From contig NZ_MBDL01000012.1 in NCBI RefSeq assembly GCF_001707755.1, positions 62,001-126,000 of the forward strand: DNA of 64,000 nt. Reading direction: 5' to 3'. The position numbers and the translations under genes were made by a program. This document shows, in pieces, positions 1 through 9,070 of this stretch (position 1 is the first letter of the stretch; each line of letters starts with the position of its first letter). The notes below the pieces were generated by a model that saw only the letters and a list, made by a program, of their open reading frames with translations, had not been told where the DNA came from and did no database searches. This DNA is from Acinetobacter celticus (GTDB lineage Bacteria > Pseudomonadota > Gammaproteobacteria > Pseudomonadales > Moraxellaceae).

Positions 1-1
1 A

Positions 2-226
2 TATGAACATAATCAGAACTTAGAGTGGACATCACTACTTAAAATTTGGGATTTAAGTCGTAATACTGGAACAGGATCAATTATTTTGAAAAAATATATT
101 CATGATCAAAAATTTAATGAAGCAAAAGATTTTTATACGAAACAATTATGTAATACAAGCAAGAAGATATTTGATAATGGTCATGGCAAAATTTGTTTAG
201 ACTTAAAAAATCAATACAAATTTTAA
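2..226 (+). CDS. Unidentified protein, C-terminal 74 residues (5' end outside window)
   Basis: An open frame runs from the window edge to TAA at 224-226. The visible 74 residues are hydrophilic and rich in Lys and Asn, without a membrane segment or a motif I recognise. It ends 37 bases before the likely start of the next glycosyltransferase gene, on the same strand, so it is probably part of the same polysaccharide region. The strong A+T bias resembles the neighbouring transferase genes. The function cannot be named from this fragment. Confidence 0.6.
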   Translation, partial: YEHNQNLEWTSLLKIWDLSRNTGTGSIILKKYIHDQKFNEAKDFYTKQLCNTSKKIFDNGHGKICLDLKNQYKF

Positions 227-263
227 GAGTATTAAGTATGATGCGAAATTTTTGGGGAAGTTC

Positions 264-1115
264 GTGAAAGTTAGTATAGTTATACCCGCAAAAAATGAGT
301 CTGCTGCAATTGGGAAAACCATTGAGCAGATTCAACAATTGCAATTGGCGCATGAAATTATAGTCGTCAATGATGGCTCTACAGACCAAACCCAACAAGT
401 TGCAGAAAGTGCGGGTGCTAAAGTGCTCACTCATCCCTATTCTAAAGGTAATGGTGCGGCCATTAAAACAGGCGCACGTACTGCAGCGGGTGACATCATT
501 ATATTTATGGATGCCGATGGACAGCATGATCCACAAGACATTCCGCACTTACTGAAAAAAATTGAACAAGGTTATGATTTAGTTGTAGGTGCAAGACAAA
601 AAGGCTCACAAGCCAGTATTGGTCGTGGGATTGCAAATAGTTTATATAATAATCTAGCAACCTATATGACAGAGCATCCAGTTGAAGACTTAACCTCTGG
701 TTTTCGTGCAGTTCGAGCAGAAAAGTTCCGTGAATTTTTATATTTACTGCCAAATGGATTTTCCTACCCAACCACCAGCACCATGGCATTTTTCCGTGCA
801 GGTTACTCAGTGACTTATGTACCAATACATGCAGCAAAACGCATTGGTAAAAGTCATATTCAACCACTGAAAGATGGTGTACGCTTCTTTTTAATTATTT
901 TTAAAATTGCTACGCTATTTTCACCATTAAAAATGTTCCTTCCAATCGCAGTTTTTTTATTTATGATGGCAACGGGTTGGTATGGCTATACTCTATGGGA
1001 TGCGGGTCGTTTTACTAATATGAGTGCACTACTCTATACAGGCAGTATTATGATTTTCTTAATGGGGCTTATTTCAGAGCAAGTCACAACTTTGATGTAT
1101 AAAGATAGAAATTGA
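264..1115 (+). CDS. Family 2 glycosyltransferase, polyprenyl-phosphate (DPM1/DPMS-like) type
   Basis: The protein (283 aa from GTG 264) begins with the GT-A fold signature VSIVIPAKNE, followed by VVNDGSTDQT and the metal-binding FMDADGQHDP (DxD) motif. This is the pattern of enzymes that move a sugar from a nucleotide donor onto polyprenyl phosphate. The last 60 or so residues form two hydrophobic segments, as in membrane-anchored members, so it acts at the inner face of the cytoplasmic membrane. GTG 264 is preferred because a G-rich stretch (254-257) lies just upstream; an in-frame TTG at 252 is an alternative adding four residues. The substrate is unknown. It lies in a run of polysaccharide genes and is less A+T-rich than the next gene. 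Confidence 0.85.
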   Translation: MKVSIVIPAKNESAAIGKTIEQIQQLQLAHEIIVVNDGSTDQTQQVAESAGAKVLTHPYSKGNGAAIKTGARTAAGDIIIFMDADGQHDPQDIPHLLKKIEQGYDLVVGARQKGSQASIGRGIANSLYNNLATYMTEHPVEDLTSGFRAVRAEKFREFLYLLPNGFSYPTTSTMAFFRAGYSVTYVPIHAAKRIGKSHIQPLKDGVRFFLIIFKIATLFSPLKMFLPIAVFLFMMATGWYGYTLWDAGRFTNMSALLYTGSIMIFLMGLISEQVTTLMYKDRN

Positions 1116-1153
1116 ACCTTAACATTGAGTTATGAAAACAGGAATTCTATACT

Positions 1154-2062
1154 ATGGCTGAAAAAAATTATAAAGATAGCTCTGATACTTTTTTATCAGT
1201 CACTATTATTATTCCTGTATTCAATGATCAAGAAGGTTTAAACAGATGCTTACAAGCAATATCACTACAGACGTATCCTTTTAATAACCTTGAAGTTATT
1301 ATAGTTGATAATGGGTCTAAACAACCAATTATTTTGGAAAGTCTAACTACTTATGAAGTTAAGCTTATTGAGTGTAAAACTCCTGGCTCTTATGCTGCAA
1401 GAAATGCAGGCGTAAAAGTAGCTAAGAATGACATATTTTGTTTTATTGATGCAGACTGTTGGCCTGATAAAGATTGGCTAAAGTCTAGTATAGCAACATT
1501 AAAAATCTATGACGGAAAAAGTATTGTAGGAGGAGAAGTAAAAGTTATAAAACCCCAAAAGCCAACGTCCGTTGCTCTCTATCAATATATAACTGGGTTT
1601 GATCAAAAAAATAATATTAAAAATAAAGGTTTTTCAGTGACAGCAAACCTTACTTGTTTTCGTAGACAATTCAAACAAGTAGGTTTTTTCTCTGAAACAC
1701 TGTTTTCTGGTGGTGATTTAGAATGGTCTTTACGTGCTAGCAAGAATAGTTTATCAATAGTTTATGACTCCAAATCTATTGTTTATACTGAACCGCGCAC
1801 TACATTACGCTCTGCAATTATACAAGCAAGACGAGTAACTGCTGGTAGAAAAGTATTACGTGAGCTGAATGTGGTACATGTAAGTGCCTATAGCCTAGCT
1901 AAAAAAAGAACGCCATGGCAAGCTATAATATTCATATTTTCTAAAAATGAGTTTTCAGTTTTTGATAGAATTCGTGTTATTTGTGTAGCAAGTATAATTC
2001 GTGCAGCTGAGTTATTAGAGACTATTAAATTAGCACTCGGCTCAAAAGCCGAGCGACGCTAG
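1154..2062 (+). CDS. Family 2 glycosyltransferase
   Basis: This 302-aa protein has the GT-A opening VTIIIPVFNDQEGL near residue 17, an IIVDNGS motif near residue 50 and the metal-binding CFIDADCWPD near residue 95. A later GGDLEWSLR segment matches the region after the acceptor site in many GT2 enzymes. There is no clear transmembrane segment, so it is probably a cytoplasmic or peripheral transferase adding a sugar to a lipid-linked glycan. It is strongly A+T-rich, which suggests horizontal origin. The last codons coincide with a strong palindrome (2035-2052), so the C-terminus may have been changed by an insertion or recombination. Donor and acceptor are unknown. Confidence 0.85.
   Translation: MAEKNYKDSSDTFLSVTIIIPVFNDQEGLNRCLQAISLQTYPFNNLEVIIVDNGSKQPIILESLTTYEVKLIECKTPGSYAARNAGVKVAKNDIFCFIDADCWPDKDWLKSSIATLKIYDGKSIVGGEVKVIKPQKPTSVALYQYITGFDQKNNIKNKGFSVTANLTCFRRQFKQVGFFSETLFSGGDLEWSLRASKNSLSIVYDSKSIVYTEPRTTLRSAIIQARRVTAGRKVLRELNVVHVSAYSLAKKRTPWQAIIFIFSKNEFSVFDRIRVICVASIIRAAELLETIKLALGSKAERR
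2034..2058. repeat. Two adjacent palindromes at the end of a glycosyltransferase gene
   Basis: A 7-bp stem with arms CTCGGCT and AGCCGAG and a four-base loop spans 2035-2052. It is followed at once by a second small palindrome, CGCTA-GTG-TAGCG, around the TAG stop codon. Both are much richer in G+C than the surroundings. There is no T-run after them, so this is not a standard terminator. A REP-like palindromic unit or an attenuating 3' structure is possible. Confidence 0.45.
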
Positions 2063-2179
2063 TGTAGCGAATAACCAAAATTCTAAACTCGCCTAAATAA
2101 TATTTAAGTATTCTCTAAGTTCAACGTTTAAGTATCTTCGATACAATAATAGTAACAAAATTAGGTAACCGACAATAAT

Positions 2180-2809
2180 TTAAATATTTTTTGAGAAAAT
2201 AAAAAAACGGTGGTAAGGATTTTCAGGTACACGAAATGTTCTATTTAGAATAACAGGGGCACTCTTACAGAACTCATTTTCTATTTCTTTTAATAAGTAA
2301 CCAGCTTTATTTACTTCCCAATAATGTTCTCCATCAAATATATGATTTAATGCACGTAATCTAGGGCGAGGGAGTAAGAAATTTACAATACCAAACATAG
2401 GAATATCAATAGAAATAGGCCAACGTTTTGCAGCGTCTGGCAACGAAATAATTACAGCTTTGCGTGCAACTCGAGCCATCTCTGAAAAAGCTAAAAGACT
2501 ATCAACAAACGGTAAATGTTCAAGCATTTGAAAAGCGCAAACTACATCGAAAGAATTATCATCAAAAGGTAGTGCAAGTACCGATGCAACATGATCAGGC
2601 TTGAGCTCTGTGTCTATATCTAAAGTTTCTACGTCAATGCAAAAAGCACCTGCTGCTGCCTTAAAAAGTCCAGGACCAGGGCCTATTTCAAGCACATTTT
2701 GAGGATTAAGTTTTATTACTTCATCCAATTGATGCCAGATACTTATCCAACGTTGTTTGTGTACATAGCTAGAGAACTTGTAATGTGAATGTTCAACTTG
2801 TTTTTGCAT
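2180..2809 (-). CDS. Class I SAM-dependent methyltransferase
   Basis: The 209-aa protein has the SAM-binding motif I VLEIGPGPGLF near residue 40, an acidic strand-2 end (ETLDIDTE), the motif ALPFDDNSFDVVCAFQMLEHL near residues 80-100, and a post-motif segment RVARKAVIISLP. This is the Methyltransf_11-type fold. In a glycan operon it could methylate a sugar or the end of a chain, but its substrate cannot be read from the sequence. Its ATG lies inside the end of the flippase gene (17-base overlap), so translation is likely coupled. It is the last gene of the five-gene - strand operon and meets the + strand transferase gene head-on. Confidence 0.8.
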   Translation of the reverse strand: MQKQVEHSHYKFSSYVHKQRWISIWHQLDEVIKLNPQNVLEIGPGPGLFKAAAGAFCIDVETLDIDTELKPDHVASVLALPFDDNSFDVVCAFQMLEHLPFVDSLLAFSEMARVARKAVIISLPDAAKRWPISIDIPMFGIVNFLLPRPRLRALNHIFDGEHYWEVNKAGYLLKEIENEFCKSAPVILNRTFRVPENPYHRFFIFSKNI

Positions 2810-4121
2810 TCTTATTCCATCTTATTGAGCACAAAAAAACCCAAAATATTAGGGCACTGTAGGCGAAAACGCCTATAATTGAAAATAACGCAACAGCCCA
2901 GAGAGCACTGTTGAACCAGTAAAATCCAGCAAAGAGTCCTAGAGCTTTTGCTCCTGTACTAAAAACTTCGTAAAATAGTAAACCTCTCTGAATACCAAGT
3001 ACAGGCACCGCTGCAACACTAGGTTTGTTAATAAAGTTGAAAAAAAACAATAACGATAGCCATCTAGCGTACTCTCCTGCAATTACCCATTCTGATCCAA
3101 AAATAAAAGAAAACAACCAAGGACCAGAGATAATAACTATTATAAAGGGTATAAAGCCAAGTGCGCCTAAAGCTAAAGTAGTTTTAAGTATTAAGACAAA
3201 TAGATTTTCTTTATTATATGCTGCTTCGGTAATACGTGGATAGAACACATCACTCACTGACTTTCCTATAAGAGTAGATGGAACTCCCATAGCTGTTTTT
3301 CCTAAAGTGTAAAACCCTGCAGCAGTCGGGCCAAAAAGACTGGCAAGCATTAAAATTGGAAGACTTTGAGAAAAAGCATTAATAGCATCTTGAGGGGCTC
3401 GATATATTGGAAAGTCTCGATAACGAATAGCTAAAGCTTTTATATTACAAGACCCCTTCTCTCCTCGCTTATTATTCAATATATGCTGTTTATTTAAATA
3501 AAGTTTTGGTCGATTATTTATACCTAGAAAAAGTAAATACATATACAAAGCATTGCTTAGGGTGGCTAATACAATCAATACTCCCCCTAATGGATGAAAT
3601 AAGCCAACTCCAGCACTGACTGTATTTAATACTAAGGCCTGTATCATAGCTGCTTTAGCAGTAATTCCAAATTTATTTTTACGAATAAGCCATTGCTGTA
3701 GTACCTGTTGAAAGGCTGAAAATACCATAGCCAAGGGAATTAATAGTAAAAAACTAGAAATTTTCTCTAGCATCAATAACTCTACAAGACCATCCCCTAT
3801 AAGTAATAATACCGCAGTTACTAGACAAGCTATTCCTATTGCTAGCCCTGCACTAAGTTTTGCTAATCCCTTGGCGTCAGCATCAGACTTAGGAAGCACT
3901 ATAGCAACAGGATAAGTTAATGCAGCTATGGGAGTAACGAGAGCCAAAATAGCCAAAAATACGCCTAGCAGTCCAAAGGATTCTGCCCCATATAAGCGTG
4001 TAATAATTGGAGCAAAAGCCATAGTTATAACTTGAGCACTAGCAGTGCCTGTTATTACAATTGCAACGTTGCGAATGAACTTGCTTTGAGTGGGAAACTT
4101 TAGTTTATTGATCACTACCAA
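2793..4121 (-). CDS. Oligosaccharide flippase (Wzx/RfbX-like, MVF/MATE superfamily)
   Basis: The 442-aa protein is hydrophobic along its whole length, with about a dozen predicted membrane segments, and opens with the pattern typical of polysaccharide flippases ([31 protein letters not shown]). Such proteins move lipid-linked sugar repeat units from the inner to the outer face of the cytoplasmic membrane. The start is uncertain: TTG 4121 or GTG 4115, both overlapping the end of ugd, so translation is probably coupled to it. No polymerase (Wzy-like) gene is visible in the window, so the pathway served may be incomplete here or extend past the left edge. Confidence 0.85.
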   Translation of the reverse strand: MVVINKLKFPTQSKFIRNVAIVITGTASAQVITMAFAPIITRLYGAESFGLLGVFLAILALVTPIAALTYPVAIVLPKSDADAKGLAKLSAGLAIGIACLVTAVLLLIGDGLVELLMLEKISSFLLLIPLAMVFSAFQQVLQQWLIRKNKFGITAKAAMIQALVLNTVSAGVGLFHPLGGVLIVLATLSNALYMYLLFLGINNRPKLYLNKQHILNNKRGEKGSCNIKALAIRYRDFPIYRAPQDAINAFSQSLPILMLASLFGPTAAGFYTLGKTAMGVPSTLIGKSVSDVFYPRITEAAYNKENLFVLILKTTLALGALGFIPFIIVIISGPWLFSFIFGSEWVIAGEYARWLSLLFFFNFINKPSVAAVPVLGIQRGLLFYEVFSTGAKALGLFAGFYWFNSALWAVALFSIIGVFAYSALIFWVFLCSIRWNKNAKTS

Positions 4122-5274
4122 ATAAGTCCCGAGTGTAAACTTTACTTTCTACATCAATAAGTTTATCTGAGTGCCGGTTAGCAACGATAATATCAGAGAC
4201 GCGCTTGAACTCTTCTAAATCATTTATAACACGAGAGTTATAAAAGCTGTCTTCTAATAAAGTTGGTTCATATACTACCACCTCCACCCCCTTGGCCTTA
4301 ATTCGCTTCATAACTCCCTGTATAGCAGATACACGAAAATTATCAGAGCTAGACTTCATTACTAGGCGGTAGATACCTACAACCTTTGGGTTCAGACTAA
4401 GAATAGAATCAGCAATAAAATCTTTACGAGTATGGTTTGCATCTACGATAGCCTTAATCAAATTGTTTGGAACTTTTCCATAATTAGCAAGTAACTGCTT
4501 TGTATCTTTCGGCAAACAATAGCCGCCATAGCCAAATGATGGATTATTATAATAGGAACCAATACGTGGATCTAAGCAGACACCCTCAATAATATGTTTT
4601 GCATCCAACCCATATGCGAGTGAATAGCTATCTAGCTCATTAAAGTAGGCTACACGCATCGCTAAATAGGTATTAGAAAACAGCTTAATAGCTTCAGCTT
4701 CAGATGGGCTCGAAAAAAGGACAGGTATATCCTGTTTGATAGCTCCTTGTCGTAATAACTCAGCGAAAACTCTCGCTCTCTCACTTTGCTCACCAACAAT
4801 AATGCGCGACGGATGTAGATTATCGTATAGAGCTTTACCTTCACGTAAAAATTCTGGTGAGAAGATAATGTTTTCAGCACCAAATTTCGCCTTGATAGCC
4901 TCTGTGTAACCAACGGGCACCGTAGATTTAATAACTATCATCGCGTGAGGATTAAAGTTCAATACATCAGTGATAACCGCTTCTACGCTACTAGTATCAA
5001 AGTAATTTGTTTTTGGATCGTAGTCAGTTGGCGTTGCAATAATCACAAAGTCTGCATCATTTAGTGCAAACTGCTTATCTAATGTCGCTGTAAAGTTTAA
5101 TAATTTACTCTTCAAAAAGTCAGAGATATCAGCATCTTCTATAGGTGAAATACGAGAGTTTAGCAAATCAACTCTTTCACTAATGATATCCAAAGCAACA
5201 ACTTCGTTGTATTGGCTCAGCAAAATGGCATTAGAAAGCCCTACATAACCTGTACCTACTACAGCAATTTTCAT
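4105..5274 (-). CDS. ugd: UDP-glucose 6-dehydrogenase
   Basis: The enzyme oxidises UDP-glucose twice with NAD+ to give UDP-glucuronic acid, a precursor for acidic polysaccharides. The 389-aa protein starts with the Rossmann motif [19 protein letters not shown] and contains [17 protein letters not shown], the [19 protein letters not shown] block, and [14 protein letters not shown] with the catalytic cysteine. Length and all blocks match the E. coli type Ugd closely (as I remember it, 388 aa). It lies between a GT2 gene and the flippase in an operon, implying that the local glycan contains glucuronic acid or a derivative. Whether a second ugd exists elsewhere cannot be seen. Confidence 0.94.
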   Translation of the reverse strand: MKIAVVGTGYVGLSNAILLSQYNEVVALDIISERVDLLNSRISPIEDADISDFLKSKLLNFTATLDKQFALNDADFVIIATPTDYDPKTNYFDTSSVEAVITDVLNFNPHAMIVIKSTVPVGYTEAIKAKFGAENIIFSPEFLREGKALYDNLHPSRIIVGEQSERARVFAELLRQGAIKQDIPVLFSSPSEAEAIKLFSNTYLAMRVAYFNELDSYSLAYGLDAKHIIEGVCLDPRIGSYYNNPSFGYGGYCLPKDTKQLLANYGKVPNNLIKAIVDANHTRKDFIADSILSLNPKVVGIYRLVMKSSSDNFRVSAIQGVMKRIKAKGVEVVVYEPTLLEDSFYNSRVINDLEEFKRVSDIIVANRHSDKLIDVESKVYTRDLFGSDQ

Positions 5275-5348
5275 AGCTCATCCAGAAAATTAATATTTAG
5301 AACTTATTAAAAATGCTAGCAAAATTATAAATAACTTTACTACGTGCA

Positions 5349-6335
5349 TTATATATTTATAAATGTTTGATCAGAAATAGGTTCACTACTACCAATCGAA
5401 AAGTACAGTCCTGAACAACACTTAACTATCACTGCTTTAAAGCTGTAAGGTAGCGGAAAGTCTAGAAGTTTATCTGATAGCAATAAAATAGGGGTCTTTG
5501 CTTTTTTTAAAAGAAATATTACAAACTTAGTTAATTTTTTTTTATTTCTTACATCAGCTTTATAAAATGCCATTTTTTTGTATGAGTCAGGGTGGTCTTT
5601 TTGAAAAATAGTGGAAGAGTATTTACCAGCAATATACATTTTCCTACAAACTGCTTTAAGTGAAAGTACATCATTATGTATTACTTGTGCATTTTTAACG
5701 AAATATACATCATCATCTAACTTAAGTAACCTCAGAATTAAGTCTTTGTCTTCAAAACCATATTTAGTATAGCGCTCATCAAATTTACCAGCCTTATAAA
5801 AAATCTCTCTACTAAATACGCAGTTTGCCGTAGTGAAAGCGGCTTTATCTCCTTTTATAAACTGTTTTTCTCTTCTGTCAGCTACATCTTGGAAGTACTT
5901 ACCCCAAAAGTCATTATTAACCGCCTTTAGTGAACCAAACATAATTTTACTATCATGTTTTTCGATAGTATGGATAAAGGTTTTTATTGTATCTAATGAA
6001 TATGGACAACAGTCAGCATCGAAAAATGCTATAAACTCGCTTTGGCCTGCATCGGCTCCTTGATTCCTGGCCTTAGCACGTCCTTTGGAATTATGGTTAC
6101 GGATAACCTTAATCTTCTTATTATTGCTATATATTTTCTTTATTTTTAATGATATTTCGTCAGTAGAGCCATCATCTACGAGGTAAATATAAAGCTGCCA
6201 ATTTAAAGGTATGCTCTGATTTTCCCATTTATCAATGTTATATATCAGCTCTTCTCCGCCATTTTTGACAGGGATTATAATGTCGATGCTTCTTTGAGAT
6301 GCAAAAGTTGTTTGTATCTGTATATTACTTATCAT
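5349..6335 (-). CDS. Family 2 glycosyltransferase with galactosyltransferase-like C-terminal region
   Basis: The 328-aa protein has the GT-A start IDIIIPVKNGGEEL (near residue 18), the donor motif LVDDGSTDE, the metal-binding FFDADCCP near residue 107, and the late acidic motif KYGFEDKDLILRL near residue 190, typical of the Glyco_transf_7C region found in chondroitin-polymerase-like and galactosyltransferase enzymes. It probably adds a hexose or N-acetylhexosamine to a lipid-linked glycan at the membrane. The ATG overlaps the end of the GT4 gene by 11 bases. Very A+T-rich, with AAA and ATA codons abundant, which suggests recent acquisition. The exact sugar is unknown. Confidence 0.85.
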   Translation of the reverse strand: MISNIQIQTTFASQRSIDIIIPVKNGGEELIYNIDKWENQSIPLNWQLYIYLVDDGSTDEISLKIKKIYSNNKKIKVIRNHNSKGRAKARNQGADAGQSEFIAFFDADCCPYSLDTIKTFIHTIEKHDSKIMFGSLKAVNNDFWGKYFQDVADRREKQFIKGDKAAFTTANCVFSREIFYKAGKFDERYTKYGFEDKDLILRLLKLDDDVYFVKNAQVIHNDVLSLKAVCRKMYIAGKYSSTIFQKDHPDSYKKMAFYKADVRNKKKLTKFVIFLLKKAKTPILLLSDKLLDFPLPYSFKAVIVKCCSGLYFSIGSSEPISDQTFINI

Positions 6336-7464
6336 TTTTGATAACCAAGTTAGTCACTTTACTAAAATTTCCCCACGCAAAGCCTTTCGCAAAAACTTGT
6401 ATAGAGGCAACTTTCAATGGTTCTTGTAAGCTATTGATTATTTGCTGACTTAGCTCTGGGTAGTTATCGTTCTCTATTAGATAACCAGAAACTCCTTCAC
6501 CTATAGCATCTACAATACCCCCTGTTGCAAAAGCTACAGTCGGTAGACCATGTGCTGCCGCTTCAATCGCAACCATACCAAACCCTTCAGGGTCATCTGG
6601 AATATGACGTACAGGGAATACATGTACATCTGCAGCTTCATAAATAGTCGCAAGCTGCTCATTATCGGTAATTACACCTAAAAACAGAATATGATTTTCA
6701 ATCTGATTTTTTCTTGCTACTTCTAAAATTTCCTCACGAGTTTGTAGCCCCGCACCTAAAGAGTTCTTAGGTGACTCTCCAACTACAACCAAAACCACAT
6801 CTGGTTCTTGTTGAACAATATAAGCTAAGGAATTTTCAACAAACTCCTTTAAGCCTTTACGTGTAGTCAATCGACCGACTGATAACAATATTTTTTTATG
6901 TTCTAAATTATATTTCTTCTTAAAAGACTGAATCGCATTTGAGGATTGGGCCGATACAGGCAAAGTCACACCAGGATGTACAATACTTATGTCTTTTTCT
7001 AATACACCTGCATTCAGTGCCAATATCTTCGTGGGTGTACTATTTACAATTACACAATCCATGCGTCTAAAAAAGGGAACCCAAATTTTTTGATACACCC
7101 AATGGGCAGCAGTAATATCAAAACCATGCAGGTAAACAACTGATTTAGCACCAGTAAGCTTGCTGATCAACCAAACTAAAGGAGCAGTTAAACCGCTTCC
7201 AGCAATAATCACATTTGGCTTAAAGCACACAGCAGTCCAAAAAGCTTTGCACAATGCAATCAACATAAATAACACGAGAGGCTTTAAAGGTGACTCTAAA
7301 ACCTGAACATTTTCAGGTTTAACTGCAGCAGCACCTGTAGGACCAACAACTTTAACCTCTGCATATTTACTCAGCTCGTCTGCCATATGCCAGTTTAGAC
7401 GCTCCATCCCCCCAACCAAAGGTGGTAAATTACGTGTTATAAGAAGAATACGTTGCTTCTTCAT
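6325..7464 (-). CDS. Family 4 glycosyltransferase (GT-B fold)
   Basis: This 379-aa protein opens with ILLITRNLPPLVGGMERLN, the glycine-rich acceptor-side loop of GT4 enzymes. It carries a central YLHGFDI and the nucleotide-binding C-terminal half with LLSVGRLTTRKG (near residue 195) and the E-x7-E motif PEGFGMVAIEAAAHG (near residue 300). GT4 enzymes are retaining transferases using UDP- or GDP-sugars. It is the first gene of the - strand operon; a GGGG-rich ribosome site lies about 10 bases before its ATG. It may add the first or second sugar of the unit, but that is inference from gene order. Confidence 0.87.
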   Translation of the reverse strand: MKKQRILLITRNLPPLVGGMERLNWHMADELSKYAEVKVVGPTGAAAVKPENVQVLESPLKPLVLFMLIALCKAFWTAVCFKPNVIIAGSGLTAPLVWLISKLTGAKSVVYLHGFDITAAHWVYQKIWVPFFRRMDCVIVNSTPTKILALNAGVLEKDISIVHPGVTLPVSAQSSNAIQSFKKKYNLEHKKILLSVGRLTTRKGLKEFVENSLAYIVQQEPDVVLVVVGESPKNSLGAGLQTREEILEVARKNQIENHILFLGVITDNEQLATIYEAADVHVFPVRHIPDDPEGFGMVAIEAAAHGLPTVAFATGGIVDAIGEGVSGYLIENDNYPELSQQIINSLQEPLKVASIQVFAKGFAWGNFSKVTNLVIKNDK

Positions 7465-7595
7465 TTTTTAATTTTTCCCCAATTCAAAATCTACCTTTGA
7501 AATATCTAAACCAAAAGTGTCGTAAATATTTTCTAAGATAAAAGAATGAACAAATATAGCATTTTACGCTGTAACAGGAAAAAGAAATAAAGACT

Positions 7596-7626
7596 AAAAA
7601 GCCACTAAATTGCAAAATTTAGTGGC
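7596..7626 (-). terminator. Rho-independent terminator of the truncated lipoprotein gene
   Basis: An 11-bp perfect stem (GCCACTAAATT / AATTTAGTGGC) with loop GCAA is followed, reading the - strand, by TTTTT. It stands 31 bases after the stop codon of the truncated lipoprotein gene and shields the glycosyltransferase operon from its transcription. Confidence 0.85.
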
Positions 7627-7657
7627 TATCTCAATTATGGAGCTCGAGCACTTTGCC

Positions 7658-8128
7658 TCAACTCGGCATTGGAAAAATCTTACCAGCACCATTCACGCCA
7701 TCATTATAGTCAGCATTTGGGCCACGATCTGTGATTGCGTAAAATTGTTTATTGTTCGTAGGATGGGCAGCAACATCAGATCCAAAACCACCCTGTCGAA
7801 GTGTAAATGCACTCGCAATAGTTGTTCCATTCGCCTTAAAGCTTGTTAAATTTTGGTAAGGCAATGCAACCCCTTGGGTAAATAAGTTTGGACCACACTG
7901 GATGGAGCTTTGCTGGATTTCATTCGCATCCAACTCACCATTTTGATTTTTATCCAAACCGCTTTCAATACGTGTTCCAGCACTCCAGCAATCATCATTT
8001 CCAAGTACTAAAGGCGTCTGTTGAATCAAACTATTCAATCCATTTTGACCATTGTCCCCATCATCAGTACATGCCGTTAAGAAAATTGTCGAAGCCAATA
8101 AAGCTAAAGTTAGTGGTGTTTTTTTCAT
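7658..8128 (-). pseudogene. 3'-truncated lipoprotein of the esterase/phytase-like family
   Basis: The 156-aa frame starts with a lipoprotein signal (LLASTIFLTAC, lipobox Cys near residue 20). Then come an acidic low-complexity stretch, a DKNQNGELDANE segment like a calcium-binding loop, and the start of a phytase-like domain (FYAITDRGPNADYND). Family members I know run to several hundred residues, and the KIFPMP segment here should lead into the main beta-propeller, but the frame stops two residues later. Another frame continues a further ten or so codons to TAA at 7635-7637, just before the terminator, which fits a deletion joining an early codon to the gene's end. The product, if made, would be an inactive outer-membrane or periplasmic stub. 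Confidence 0.65.
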
Positions 8129-8245
8129 TGTTCATAAGCATCATTGTAGATATAGATTTCATGGTAAAAATCAAAAATGACATTAATGTGAATAAAATAT
8201 AAATAATTCATGATATTAAAATCTTAGATTAGCATTTAAGCTCAG

Positions 8246-8758
8246 CTATCTTTCTAATTTTTTAAAATAGGTTTCACATTTTGAAGCGGGGCCAAAATTA
8301 TATTTTAAAGCGGTATTGGCTCTAGCTGTTGCATATTCAATACCTTGAATTTCACGCTGCTGAGCAAAAACTTGAATCGCAGGATGTAACTGTTCTGAGC
8401 AACTGGCATCGTTGCTAAAGTATTTTAAAGTCTTGGTATTGGAAAAATATATTGCAGCAAACAATCGCCCATCTTTAAACACAATCGCGGATGAAGCATC
8501 TAAACTGCTTCCAGACCGACCTTCATAATACAGCGCCTCATCTGTTTTCAGTAAATATGGCGCTGAGTAATTGTCAAAATTAGATTGAAATTTTAGATAA
8601 TCATGCTTTAACAATGTTTGAAGTTCTGTTTGGATTTTTGGATTCAAAACAATTTGAGGAATTGATGAAATATCTGAATATTGAATGAAGTCTAGTTCTT
8701 GAGCATGAGTAAAAACGGAGATTGAAAAAAGTAGAAAAAGATAATAGTGATTCTTCAT
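8246..8758 (-). CDS. Unknown secreted protein
   Basis: The 170-aa protein has a clear Sec signal peptide (MKNHYYLFLLFSISVFTHA, cleavage after HA-Q) and a mature part of about 150 residues with two Cys residues (DASCSEQ and SKCETYF) that could form a disulfide in the periplasm. I recognise no family. It stands alone between two intergenic gaps, transcribed like its neighbours on the - strand. The A+T-rich composition is similar to the surroundings. Confidence 0.65.
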   Translation of the reverse strand: MKNHYYLFLLFSISVFTHAQELDFIQYSDISSIPQIVLNPKIQTELQTLLKHDYLKFQSNFDNYSAPYLLKTDEALYYEGRSGSSLDASSAIVFKDGRLFAAIYFSNTKTLKYFSNDASCSEQLHPAIQVFAQQREIQGIEYATARANTALKYNFGPASKCETYFKKLER

Positions 8759-9070
8759 ATCAAATTTATTATTTTTATGTCCATATTGACTTACTTATGG
8801 ATTGTTCATTTTATATGGACACTTATGGAGTATCGATAAGAGTAAAACCCTTTTGAACTGATTTCATAACATTCTCCACAAATGTTTTTTAATTTAATTA
8901 TTAAGCTTTAACGCTTATTATGGTTTAGCATTATTCATGCCAAAAATTATTATAATGAAAATGACAGAAAAAACAGCAATTTAAAAAAATATTTTGTATC
9001 TTTGTAATTTTCATATCCATTCCTGTGTTTTAAAGTGACAATTTATGTCACAAAAGATCCTAATTTAACA
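8759..9070. other. Intergenic region, 312 bases
   Basis: No open frame of note. It holds the likely promoter region of the secreted-protein gene and, at 9035-9051, a small hairpin (GTGACA / TGTCAC) downstream of the TPM operon that could be a weak terminator, since only TTTAAAA follows it on the - strand. A TATAAT-like hexamer lies near 8949 on the + strand with no gene to serve. Confidence 0.4.

Noticed and set aside
505..867. Open frame opposite the first glycosyltransferase gene
   Set aside because: It lies fully inside a well-supported gene on the other strand and has no recognisable protein character.
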